A DNA stretch of 24,742 bases from contig DATKKS010000013.1 in assembly GCA_035542815.1 (NCBI GenBank), forward strand, positions 1-24,742, in the 5' to 3' direction. The notes under the pieces are model-generated. The model worked only from the letters and a program-made list of their open reading frames with translations, was not told the origin of the DNA and made no database searches. This document shows positions 1-6,408 of this stretch, in pieces. Within the stretch, counting starts at the first letter, position 1. The number at the start of each line of letters is the position of its first letter. This DNA comes from JACRLI01 sp035542815. Lineage in GTDB: Bacteria > Eisenbacteria > RBG-16-71-46 > JACRLI01. The position numbers were made by a program, and so were the translations under genes.

Positions 1-2
1 GC

Positions 3-92
3 CGCGGCGGGGCCGAGCGGGGGATCCTCGCGGCGCTGGCCGGGGACGCCGCCGCGCAGGCGGGCGGGACGCACCTGGAGGGACCACCATGA
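3..92 (+). CDS. 3' end of an upstream gene (partial)
   Basis: An open frame enters from the left edge and ends at TGA 90-92. It gives 29 residues, Ala/Gly-rich, ending THLEGPP. The stop overlaps the ATG of the next gene as ATGA, a typical translational coupling junction, which is the main reason to believe the frame. In a sequence this GC-rich an open frame of 87 bases is weak evidence by itself. The product cannot be identified from this fragment. Confidence 0.4.
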   Translation, partial: RGGAERGILAALAGDAAAQAGGTHLEGPP

Positions 93-652
93 GAGTGCTG
101 TTCGCGGGCCTCGCATTGCTGCTGGCCGCGGCCCCGGCGGCGGCGCAACCCGCCCCCGGGTTGGAGAAGCCGGTGGAGCTGGAAATCGGAGGCGGGCCCA
201 GCGTACCGGTGGGGGATGCCCGGGACGCCTTCCACAACGGCTGGCACGCCCGCGGCTTCCTGCGCCTGCGCCTGCCGGCCCTGCCGATGGTGGTGCGCCT
301 GGGCGTCACATTCCAGCACTTCGGCTGGGACGCGGCCCACGTCGGCGCGTCCGGCAGCCAGCGGCTCTTCGCCGGCGTGGGCAGCCTGGAGTACGACCTG
401 CTCTCGGTGGGCCCGGTTCGGCCCTGCATACTGGCCGGAGCGGGGGTCTACCAGGTGCAGGCCAGCTCCGATGTCGGCGCCTCCACCTCGGTCACCCGCT
501 TCGGGCTCGACGCGGGCGCGGGCGCCACGCTCAAGCTGATGGGGCTGAGCCTGTTCGCGGAGGCCCACGTGGCCAACGTGTTCGACGCCGGGAACGGGCC
601 GGGGAGCCATAGCCTCCAGATGGTCCCGCTGACCGTCGGGGTGCTGTTCTGA
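89..652 (+). CDS. Outer-membrane beta-barrel-like protein with signal peptide
   Basis: 187 residues. The start is ATG 89, with a GGAGGG ribosome site at 77-82. The N-terminus is a clear Sec signal peptide: Arg at position 2, a Leu/Ala core, and a likely cut after AAAQ near residue 20. The mature part is rich in Gly and alternating hydrophobic residues (for example VVRLGVTF, LSLFAEAHV, PLTVGVLF). The last residue is Phe, as in proteins folded by the BAM complex in the outer membrane. Together these suggest a small 8-stranded OmpA/OmpW-like barrel. There is no OmpA peptidoglycan-binding domain and no enzyme motif. The class is inferred from pattern, not from a recognised family; a role in surface integrity or passive transport would be a guess. 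It is probably the last gene of an operon entering from the left. Confidence 0.75.
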   Translation: MRVLFAGLALLLAAAPAAAQPAPGLEKPVELEIGGGPSVPVGDARDAFHNGWHARGFLRLRLPALPMVVRLGVTFQHFGWDAAHVGASGSQRLFAGVGSLEYDLLSVGPVRPCILAGAGVYQVQASSDVGASTSVTRFGLDAGAGATLKLMGLSLFAEAHVANVFDAGNGPGSHSLQMVPLTVGVLF

Positions 653-699
653 GAACGTGGGCGCCACCCTTCTGATAAAGAAGATGGACAGTTTCCTTC

Positions 700-728
700 T
701 TGCTGGCAAGTCAATCTCGATGTATAGT
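700..728 (+). promoter_or_regulatory. Sigma70-like promoter for the secreted-protein gene
   Basis: TTGCTG (700-705), a 17-base spacer and TATAGT (723-728) lie in an unusually AT-rich patch between the two genes. The start of transcription would be near 735. A small inverted repeat, CTTGC-TG-GCAAG (699-710), covers the -35 box and could be an operator. Confidence 0.5.
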
Positions 729-734
729 GTATCA

Positions 735-776
735 GGGTCGGATTCCGACCCACGCGCCATCGCCCTGTGCGCAGGG
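735..776 (+). repeat. Two small inverted repeats in the 5' leader
   Basis: GGGTCGGA-T-TCCGACCC (735-751) is a perfect 8-bp inverted repeat with a 1-base centre, sitting at the predicted transcription start. With so short a centre it looks more like a DNA operator than an RNA hairpin, although a 7-bp hairpin is possible. CCCTG-TGCG-CAGGG (763-776) is a second, RNA-style hairpin. Neither is followed by a T tract, so they are not ordinary terminators of the preceding gene. Confidence 0.45.
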
Positions 777-835
777 TGTTCCCCGAATTCCCCAGGCCGC
801 GCAACTCGAGCTCCGCCAAGGAGGAGGACCGCCCA

Positions 836-1753
836 ATGCCCCCCGGATACCGCAATCTGCTGTGTATCGCGGCAGCCGCGCTGGCCTGCATGGCCCTGGC
901 TACGACACCCGCCCAAGCGCTCGACCCTCCCAATCTGAGCCTGGTCTCCGCCAGTCCCTCGGACCTCACCGTCCAGGTCACTGCCGGACCCAGCGGGGCG
1001 CCTTCCGGCTTCGTCGTGGAGTGGATGAGCCGGGCGGCCTTCGACGCCCTGGGCGGCTGGCCGGCCGACCCCGGCTCGCCGGACGTGCACCGGGCCAGCT
1101 TCACCGGCGTCCCCACCCGGCACCTGCTCACGTCCTCCTCCAGCTTCCTCCTGGGCGCCAATGTCCCCGCGGCGGTGGTGCCGGGCGACCTGTTCGATGA
1201 GACCGGCGTGCTGACCGACAACCCGAACGAGTTCCCGGCGTCCACCGGCTACGTGCTCCGGGCCCGGGCTCTGGGAGGGAGCGGAGCCCCCGACGGCCCT
1301 AACTCGGCGTCGCTCTACTCGGGCACCGCGGCCCGCGTGAACAACTGCACTTACACCCAGGGCTACTGGAAGAACCACCCGAGCGCCTGGCCGGTGACCA
1401 GCCTCACCCTGGGCACGGTGACCTACAACCAGAGCCAGCTGCTGTCCATCCTGGGCACGCCGGCCGGCGGAAACGGGCTCCTGATCCTGGCGCACCAGGT
1501 CATCGCGGCCAAGCTGGACATCGCGTTCGGGGCCGACCCGATGGTGGTGTCCACCACGCTCACCGGCGCCGACGCGATGATCGGCGGGCTGGTGGTGCCC
1601 CCGGTGGGCGGCGGCTACCTGTCTCCGTCCGCCGTGAACAGCGCCGCCAACACCCTGGACGACTACAACAACGGCCAGATCGGGCCGGGCCACTGCGGCA
1701 CCACGCCGGTGCAGGCCCGCACCTGGGGCGCCCTGAAGCAGCTCTATCGCTGA
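836..1753 (+). CDS. Secreted protein with Cys-flanked TQGYWKNHP domain
   Basis: 305 residues from ATG 836, preceded by AAGGAGGAGG at 819-828; an in-frame upstream ATG at 767 would put charged residues before the signal peptide and is rejected. Residues 1-28 form a Sec signal peptide ending AQA. Residues of about 29-165 look like a beta-sandwich (fibronectin type III-like) domain with Pro, Ser and Thr. The C-terminal half begins with Cys171 and the block TQGYWKNHPSAWP, and closes with Cys287 (GPGHC), so a disulfide is possible. This TQGYWKNH block is, to my knowledge, seen in secreted and surface proteins of several environmental phyla without a proven function. The gene has its own promoter and is followed by a strong hairpin, so it is probably transcribed alone. 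An exported structural or adhesive role is a guess. Confidence 0.8.
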   Translation: MPPGYRNLLCIAAAALACMALATTPAQALDPPNLSLVSASPSDLTVQVTAGPSGAPSGFVVEWMSRAAFDALGGWPADPGSPDVHRASFTGVPTRHLLTSSSSFLLGANVPAAVVPGDLFDETGVLTDNPNEFPASTGYVLRARALGGSGAPDGPNSASLYSGTAARVNNCTYTQGYWKNHPSAWPVTSLTLGTVTYNQSQLLSILGTPAGGNGLLILAHQVIAAKLDIAFGADPMVVSTTLTGADAMIGGLVVPPVGGGYLSPSAVNSAANTLDDYNNGQIGPGHCGTTPVQARTWGALKQLYR

Positions 1754-1792
1754 GCCGCCGGCGCGCGCCCCGCTCGATTGCGGCTCGCCCCC

Positions 1793-1824
1793 CGAGGGGG
1801 TCGGACTCCGGTCCGGCCCCCTCG
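1793..1824 (+). terminator. Strong GC hairpin after the secreted-protein gene
   Basis: A 14-bp stem with one G-U pair and a TCCG tetraloop: CGAGGGGGTCGGAC (1793-1806) pairs with 1811-1824. It begins 40 bases after the stop codon. No T tract follows, so it may end or protect the 3' end rather than act as a canonical intrinsic terminator. The rest of the gap to 1994 is GC-rich. It holds only a weak -10-like TAGACT at 1882-1887 without a convincing -35. Confidence 0.55.
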
Positions 1825-1994
1825 CCGTTGCGGGCGGCCGGGCGGGCCCGGGGGGCCATCGCGGCCGGGCCGCGGCTCTGCTAGACTGCGGTCCTCAACC
1901 CACGGCATCGAGCGGCGCGGCGGCCCTCGCGCGGGAGCGCGAGGCCCGGCCGGCGCTTGCGGAACTGGCGGAGCCCCGGGGGCAGGAGGGGAGC

Positions 1995-2720
1995 ATGCGG
2001 GACACGTTCGAGACCATCATCCTCATCGGGCGCCCGGCGGCGGGCAAGAGCGAGGTCATCGACTACCTCAAGAAGTGCACCGACGAGGAGCGCCGGCGGC
2101 GCTTCCACATCCTGCCCTTCGAGGAGCTGGACGACTTCCTGTACGTGTGGGAGACGTTCGAGATCGACGACATCCTGAGCCGCCACGGCCGCCCGCGGCT
2201 GTTCACCACCAAGGACTACTACTTCACCGACCCCTTCGTGTGGAACCTGTACATCGAGCGGCTGGACCTGGAGTACCGCAAGAAGCTGGCGCGCGACCCG
2301 GCCTACCACGACCGGCACACCGGCATCATCGAGTTCTCGCGGGGCGGGGAGCACGCCTTCGGCGAGGCCCTCTCGCACTTCGGCGACGAGGTGCTGTCCC
2401 GCGCGGGCATCGTCTACATCAAGGTCTCCTACGAGGAGTCGTGCCGCAAGAACCGCCGCCGCTTCCGGCCCGACCAGGCCGACAGCATCCTGTACCACTC
2501 GCTGCCGGACGAGAAGATGGAGTTCTACTACAAGCTCAACGACTGGGACCGGCTGGCCCCGGCGCCGCACGGCTTCCTGCCCATCCAGGGCCACCAGGTC
2601 CCGTACGCGGTCTTCCTCAACGAGCCGGAGAAGACCGACGACCCGGCCAAGCTCGGACCGGCCCTGGAGGACGTGTTCGGGCGGCTGTGGACGCAGCTGC
2701 GGCAGCGCCCGGGCCGCTAG
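1995..2720 (+). CDS. Uncharacterised P-loop kinase-like protein
   Basis: 241 residues, start ATG 1995 behind GGAGGGG (1986-1992). The N-terminus is a beta strand followed by a Walker A loop, GRPAAGKS, at residues 12-19 (Lys18, Ser19 for phosphate and Mg). A later segment, IVYIKVSYEESCRKNRRRF, resembles the strand-plus-Arg-rich lid of nucleoside and nucleotide kinases. It is followed by a conserved-looking acidic and aromatic stretch (DSILYHSLPDEKMEFYY). No clear Walker B or AAA+ sensor is visible. The protein lacks a signal peptide and membrane spans, so it should be cytoplasmic. I do not recognise the family beyond P-loop NTPase; phosphorylation of a small molecule is the most natural guess. 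Its stop codon overlaps the stop of the convergent gene at CTAG 2717-2720. Confidence 0.85.
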   Translation: MRDTFETIILIGRPAAGKSEVIDYLKKCTDEERRRRFHILPFEELDDFLYVWETFEIDDILSRHGRPRLFTTKDYYFTDPFVWNLYIERLDLEYRKKLARDPAYHDRHTGIIEFSRGGEHAFGEALSHFGDEVLSRAGIVYIKVSYEESCRKNRRRFRPDQADSILYHSLPDEKMEFYYKLNDWDRLAPAPHGFLPIQGHQVPYAVFLNEPEKTDDPAKLGPALEDVFGRLWTQLRQRPGR

Positions 2721-3367
2721 CGCCCGACGCCGGTCAGGATCCCGATCGGAACCCCCAGGGTCACCGCCACCCGCCACAGCTTGAGCCCCACCGGATCCGG
2801 CCGCTGGGCCAGGGTCTCGTGGTCCTGGCGCAGGGTGCTGAGCTGCTCGCGCAGCGCGGGCAGCCCGGCCAGCTCCGGCTCGCTGCGGGCCATGAACGCC
2901 TGCACCGGGGCGGCGTGCACCCTGAGGCTGTCCGAGAACTCCGCCCGGATCTCGGTGCGCGCCTGCTCCAGCCCGCTGCGCTGAGCCCCCTCGAGGCTCC
3001 CCAGCCGGGCCGCCAGCGCCGCCTGTTGCGCGGCCGCCGCGCGCGCCCCGGCGGCGGCGCCGGCGGCGGCCGCCTCGGCCCGCCGCGCGGCCACCCGCAG
3101 GCTGTCCACGGACCGGCGGGCGAGGGCCTCGCCGGCCTGGACCCGCAGCGCCGCGGCCGCCATCAGGGAGTCCACCCGGCCGCGCTCGAGCGCCGCACCC
3201 GCCTGCACCCGGTGCAGCGCGGCGCCGGCCCGAAGGTTGGCGTAGCCCAGCGCGCCGCAGCCCAGGAGCGCGACCACCAGCGCCGCCACCGCCGTGCCCA
3301 GCGCCCCGTTGGCGCGGTTCAGGGCGTCGTAGATGTCGGGCTCGGGTCGCTCATCGGAAATGGACAC
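2717..3367 (-). CDS. Coiled-coil protein with two membrane segments
   Basis: 216 residues on the minus strand. The start is GTG 3367, six bases after a strong GAGGAGGGA; the longer open frame upstream is low-complexity Pro/Arg sequence without a ribosome site. After a short polar N-terminus comes a membrane helix (GTAVAALVVALLGCGALGYA). A long Ala/Arg/Glu-rich heptad region with repeated DSLR/DSLM blocks follows, then a second hydrophobic helix at the C-terminus (LWRVAVTLGVPIGILTGV). No enzymatic motif is seen. It may be an inner-membrane scaffold with its coiled coil on one side, but no function can be assigned. A 10-bp GC hairpin lies in its leader. The neighbour upstream on the same strand is the multi-span membrane protein. 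Confidence 0.7.
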   Translation of the reverse strand: MSISDERPEPDIYDALNRANGALGTAVAALVVALLGCGALGYANLRAGAALHRVQAGAALERGRVDSLMAAAALRVQAGEALARRSVDSLRVAARRAEAAAAGAAAGARAAAAQQAALAARLGSLEGAQRSGLEQARTEIRAEFSDSLRVHAAPVQAFMARSEPELAGLPALREQLSTLRQDHETLAQRPDPVGLKLWRVAVTLGVPIGILTGVGR

Positions 3368-3385
3368 AACACGTCCCTCCTCTCG

Positions 3386-3410
3386 CGCGCCGGGCGGCGC
3401 GCCCGGCGCG
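3386..3410 (-). repeat. 10-bp perfect hairpin in the leader of the coiled-coil gene
   Basis: CGCGCCGGGC (3386-3395) pairs perfectly with GCCCGGCGCG (3401-3410) around a 5-base loop. It lies in the gap between two minus-strand genes, just upstream of the ribosome site of the second. It could be a terminator for the upstream gene without a T tract, or a leader structure that affects initiation. Confidence 0.4.
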
Positions 3411-3556
3411 GGTTCGCGCGGGGAGCTGCGGGCGGGACCTGCGGAAGGGTGCGTGGGTTGGGTCGGTCGGTGATCCAGCGACGCCGGAACGGGACGCGAT
3501 CCCTGCCCGCGTGCCCGCTGCATTCATGATCCCGCGGCGCGCGGGGCGCGTCAACG

Positions 3557-4696
3557 TCAGCGCGCCGGCTCCAGCGCCGCGGAGCGGGCCAGCTCGGCGG
3601 TGCGCAGCCGCTCGGCCCGGGTGAGGAAGTACACCGCCACCAGGATGAACACCACCGAGACCCAGTCCTGGGCGCTCGGGAAGCTGGAGTGGAACACGAA
3701 GAACATGAACAGCGTGGCGGCGGTCCCGGCCAGCAGCGAGGTGAGCCGGTTCACCAGCCCGGCGAAGGTGGCGGTGCGGCCCTTGAACATGAAGATGAAC
3801 ACCGAGAAGAACGCCACGATGCCGAACGGCACCCCGGCCAGGACCGCGCGCACGTCCAGGTGCTGCACCGCGCTGCGGAAGTCCTGCAGCAGCGGCCCGC
3901 GCCAGCCCAGCGCGGGGGCCGCGAAGTAGAACAGCGCCACCAGCGCCAGCATGCTGATGCAGGCGGAGATCTGCTCCACCGCGAAGAAGCCCTGGTTGTC
4001 CAGCGGCACGCCCTTCCCGCGGGTGTTCTTGAAGTAGTTCATGATGTAGATGCGGATCATGTAGGCGGTCAGGTACAGGCACAGGACCACCGCGTGGAAC
4101 AGGTCGAAGCCGCCGCCCGCGGCGGAGGGCTTGATCCCCAGCCACTCCGGGGCGGGGATGCCGCGCGCCGCCAGCGCGTTCACCAGCGGCAGCAGCAGGA
4201 GGTTGGTGGCCACCGCCAGGAGCGCAAACAGCACCGCCCAGTTCTCCTCGGCGTACACCCGCTTCTTGAGGATCCCCTGGCGGATCTGGATCGCGTCCAC
4301 CATCCGGCTGACCACGATGATGCAGCCCCGCATGATCACCATGGCCACCATCACCGACACCCCCTTCAGGGTGTACATGAGCGTGGTGCCCGGGATGACG
4401 ATCGCGGTGCAGATGCCCGAGGGGATGATGTAGGCCACCTCGGAGGGGACCGTGAACGGGCCCCACTTCACCAGCCGGTTGGACTTGAGCGGCAGCCAGC
4501 GGGCCGCGAACACCACCAGGACCGCGATGGCGCTGCCACCCAGGGTGTTGCTGACCAGGTAGCTCAGCTCGGGCATGCGCAGCGGGTAGCCGCCGGTGAA
4601 GACCTTGGCGAAGATGCCGGTGAGCACGTAGAAGAAGAAGTAGCCGATGCACAGCTGCAGCAGGCGCCCGGTACTGCCGGCGGCGGTCTTCCACAT
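3557..4696 (-). CDS. Multi-span inner-membrane protein, DMT-like topology
   Basis: 379 residues if started at ATG 4696, which has GGGGGG about 7 bases upstream; an ATG eight codons further out (4720) lacks this. I count about ten hydrophobic helices: LCIGYFFFYVLTGIFAKVF, GGSAIAVLVVFAARWL, the IPSGICTAIVIPGTTLMY region, VMVAMVIMRGCIIVV, WAVLFALLAVATNLLLLP, AVVLCLYLTAYMIRIYIM, ISMLALVALFYFAAPAL, LAGVPFGIVAFFSVFIFMF, TAATLFMFFVFHSSF and WVSVVFILVAVYFLT. Ten helices in two halves would fit the drug/metabolite transporter (EamA) fold. The sequence has no signature that I can name, so substrate and family remain open. Charged and Arg/Ser residues within helix 4 (MRG, SRMVD) may be functional. No soluble domain is attached. 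Confidence 0.75.
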   Translation of the reverse strand: MWKTAAGSTGRLLQLCIGYFFFYVLTGIFAKVFTGGYPLRMPELSYLVSNTLGGSAIAVLVVFAARWLPLKSNRLVKWGPFTVPSEVAYIIPSGICTAIVIPGTTLMYTLKGVSVMVAMVIMRGCIIVVSRMVDAIQIRQGILKKRVYAEENWAVLFALLAVATNLLLLPLVNALAARGIPAPEWLGIKPSAAGGGFDLFHAVVLCLYLTAYMIRIYIMNYFKNTRGKGVPLDNQGFFAVEQISACISMLALVALFYFAAPALGWRGPLLQDFRSAVQHLDVRAVLAGVPFGIVAFFSVFIFMFKGRTATFAGLVNRLTSLLAGTAATLFMFFVFHSSFPSAQDWVSVVFILVAVYFLTRAERLRTAELARSAALEPAR

Positions 4697-4725
4697 GCGA
4701 GTGTCCCCCCACACCCACAACGGTG

Positions 4726-4753
4726 GCGGGACGGGCCGGAAGGGCCGTCCCGC
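4726..4753 (-). repeat. Hairpin with GGAA loop in the leader of the membrane-protein gene
   Basis: GCGGGACGG (4726-4734) pairs with CCGTCCCGC (4745-4753), with two further C-G pairs closing a GGAA loop on the plus strand (TTCC on the minus transcript). It is about 30 bases upstream of ATG 4696. A possible minus-strand promoter lies behind it: TTGACG (4839-4834), 17 bases, GATCGT (4816-4811). The rest of the 4697-4995 gap is GC-rich and empty, apart from the aroC promoter candidate. Confidence 0.4.
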
Positions 4754-4877
4754 GCGGGGCAGCCGCTCGCGGCCCGTCCCGCGGACCCGCGCAGCGCATC
4801 TCCGGGGGCTACGATCCCGTACTGCCGCCCGGCCGTCAAGCGCTCCCGCCGGGGCGGCGGCCCCGGGGCCGTGGCGC

Positions 4878-4906
4878 TTGCCCCGCCGGCACTCCCGCCC
4901 TAAGCT
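4878..4906 (+). promoter_or_regulatory. Possible aroC promoter
   Basis: TTGCCC (4878-4883), 17 bases, TAAGCT (4901-4906). The match is partial, but the spacing is ideal and the site lies 90 bases before the aroC start in an otherwise very GC-rich gap. Confidence 0.3.
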
Positions 4907-4995
4907 CTCGGACCGGGAGCGCCCCGCCCGCGGGCCGGCCGCAGGCCGCGGCCCGGGCGCGTCCCCGACTTCACCCCAGGGGAGGGACCGCGGCC

Positions 4996-6054
4996 ATGAG
5001 CTCCACGTTCGGGCGCTTCCTGCGCGCCACCACGTTCGGCGAGTCCCACGGCCCGGGCCTGGGCGGGGTGGTGGACGGCATGCCTCCGGGCATTCCGCTG
5101 GCCCGCGAGCACCTGCAGCGCGAGCTGGACCGCCGCCGCCCGGGGCAGAGCGCGGTGACCACCCAGCGGCAGGAGGGGGATCAGGTGGAGCTGCTCTCGG
5201 GGGTGTTCGAGGGCCTCACCACCGGCACCCCGATCGCATTCCTGGTGCGCAACCAGGACGCGCGCCCGGAGGACTACGAGGCGCTGCGCGAGGTGTTCCG
5301 CCCCGGGCACGCCGACTACACCTACTTCGTGAAGTACGGCCACCGCGACCACCGCGGCGGCGGGCGGGCTTCGGGCCGCGAGACGCTGTGCCGGGTGGCC
5401 GCCGGGGCCATCGCCCGGCGGCTGCTGGCCCCGCTGGGGGTGGAGATCTTCGCCGCCACGGTGCGCATCGGGGACATCGAGGCCCGGGAGCGGGACTACC
5501 CGGAGGCCGAGCGCAACCCGGTGCGGGCGCCGGACGCGGCGGCGGCCGCGGCCATGGCGGAGCTGCTGCTCAGGCTGCGCGACGCGGGCGACTCGGTGGG
5601 CGGGGTGGTGGAGGTGGTGGCGCGCAACGTGCCGGCGGGCCTCGGCGACCCGGTGTTCGACAAGCTGGACGCGGTGCTGGCCATGGCCATGATGTCCATC
5701 GGCACCATCAAGGGGGTGGAGATCGGCGACGGCTTCGCCGCCACCCGGCTGCGCGGCTCGCAGGCCCACGACGCCATGGACGCCACCGGCTTCCTCAGCA
5801 ACCACGCCGGCGGCATCCTGGGCGGGATCTCCACCGGGCAGGACATCCTGATGCGCCTGGCGATCAAGCCCACCTCTTCGCTGCGCGTGCCCCAGCAGAG
5901 CCTCAACATCCGGGGCGAGCCCGTCGCGGTGGCCACCGAGGGGCGCCACGACCCGTGCGTGTGCCCGCGGGTGGTGCCGGTGGCCGAGGCCATGATGGCG
6001 CTCACCCTGGCGGACGCCTGGCTGGCACAGAAGGCGGTGCGGGCGCTGGGGTGA
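4996..6054 (+). CDS. aroC: Chorismate synthase
   Basis: Converts 5-enolpyruvylshikimate-3-phosphate to chorismate, the last step of the shikimate pathway, using reduced FMN; cytoplasmic homotetramer in known members. 352 residues, a usual length. ATG 4996 follows GGAGGGA (4981-4987); in-frame codons upstream are low-complexity. The first signature GESHGPGLG starts at residue 15, with catalytic His18. The second is YGHRDHRGGGRASGRET (residues 114-130), where SGRET replaces the usual SARET. The third is GRHDPCVCPRVVPVAEAM from residue 316. The GGGR form of the second signature is that of the proteobacterial-type enzyme. The next gene, DAHP synthase, catalyses the first step of the same pathway, but it has its own promoter and terminator, so the two are probably separate transcription units. 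Confidence 0.97.
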   Translation: MSSTFGRFLRATTFGESHGPGLGGVVDGMPPGIPLAREHLQRELDRRRPGQSAVTTQRQEGDQVELLSGVFEGLTTGTPIAFLVRNQDARPEDYEALREVFRPGHADYTYFVKYGHRDHRGGGRASGRETLCRVAAGAIARRLLAPLGVEIFAATVRIGDIEARERDYPEAERNPVRAPDAAAAAAMAELLLRLRDAGDSVGGVVEVVARNVPAGLGDPVFDKLDAVLAMAMMSIGTIKGVEIGDGFAATRLRGSQAHDAMDATGFLSNHAGGILGGISTGQDILMRLAIKPTSSLRVPQQSLNIRGEPVAVATEGRHDPCVCPRVVPVAEAMMALTLADAWLAQKAVRALG

Positions 6055-6065
6055 GGCGCGGCGGC

Positions 6066-6095
6066 CGGCCCGCGCCCCGCCGCAGCCGCGGGCCG
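6066..6095 (+). terminator. Possible terminator hairpin after aroC
   Basis: CGGCCCGCG (6066-6074) pairs perfectly with CGCGGGCCG (6087-6095) around a 12-base loop, starting 11 bases after the aroC stop. No T tract follows. Confidence 0.35.
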
Positions 6096-6180
6096 CGCCC
6101 GGCAGGCGGAGCGCCGCGGCGCGCGGGCCCTGGCGGCGCGCCGGCGGACCCGGTTGACGCGCACCGGGGGCCGTGCGACC

Positions 6181-6210
6181 TTGACACCGGCCCGCTGCGG
6201 CGGGTACGCT
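6181..6210 (+). promoter_or_regulatory. Promoter of the DAHP synthase leader
   Basis: A perfect -35 TTGACA (6181-6186), an 18-base spacer, and TACGCT (6205-6210). Transcription would start near 6216, giving a leader of about 190 bases before the DAHP synthase start at 6409. This start excludes an in-frame ATG at 6212 as the leader-peptide start. Confidence 0.6.
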
Positions 6211-6237
6211 TATGGATGAAGGAGTTGGATCCAGGTC

Positions 6238-6309
6238 ATGGTGGCATCGTTCGGCTGCGTCACGTACCGCACGTGGTGGTGGCGGCCCCGGGTGGGGGCG
6301 GCACGGTAG
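6238..6309 (+). CDS. Trp-codon leader peptide of DAHP synthase gene
   Basis: A 23-residue ORF from ATG 6238 to TAG 6307-6309. It starts MVASFGCVTYRT, continues with three consecutive Trp codons (6274-6282) and ends RPRVGAAR. It also has single Phe and Tyr codons. An AAGGAG lies at 6219-6224, 13 bases before the ATG, somewhat far; an AGG is closer. It follows a TTGACA promoter and ends 30 bases before a 9-bp intrinsic terminator that precedes the DAHP synthase gene. This is the arrangement of classical amino-acid attenuators, in which ribosome stalling at Trp codons, when charged Trp-tRNA is scarce, lets transcription continue. The peptide itself probably has no function after its synthesis. 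Another frame here (from 6212) has two Trp codons but runs through the terminator and is less likely. Confidence 0.75.
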   Translation: MVASFGCVTYRTWWWRPRVGAAR

Positions 6310-6369
6310 CCGGGCGATTTCCCAGACCGCGTGTCCGAGCCCACCTGGCAGAGGCCCAGGTGGGTTTTT
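6288..6369 (+). promoter_or_regulatory. Attenuator: terminator hairpin with competing antiterminator
   Basis: The terminator stem is CCCACCTGG (6340-6348) with CCAGGTGGG (6356-6364), a 7-base loop, and TTTTT at 6365-6369. Its left arm can instead pair with CCGGGTGGG at 6288-6296 (eight Watson-Crick pairs and one G-U). That segment lies five bases after the last Trp codon. A ribosome stalled on the Trp codons would leave it free to form the antiterminator. A ribosome that reaches the stop at 6309 would cover it and allow termination. A third option, GCCCC (6285-6289) with GGGGC (6295-6299), could act as a protector or pause hairpin. The folding is my reading by eye, not a computed structure. 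Confidence 0.75.
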
Positions 6370-6408
6370 CCGTTTGCGGCCGCGCGCCGGCCCCTGGAGC
6401 GGAATGAC

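Noticed and set aside
448..1245. Minus-strand open frame between the first two plus-strand genes
   Set aside because: It runs antisense across both genes and the promoter region; no ribosome site and no recognisable motif.
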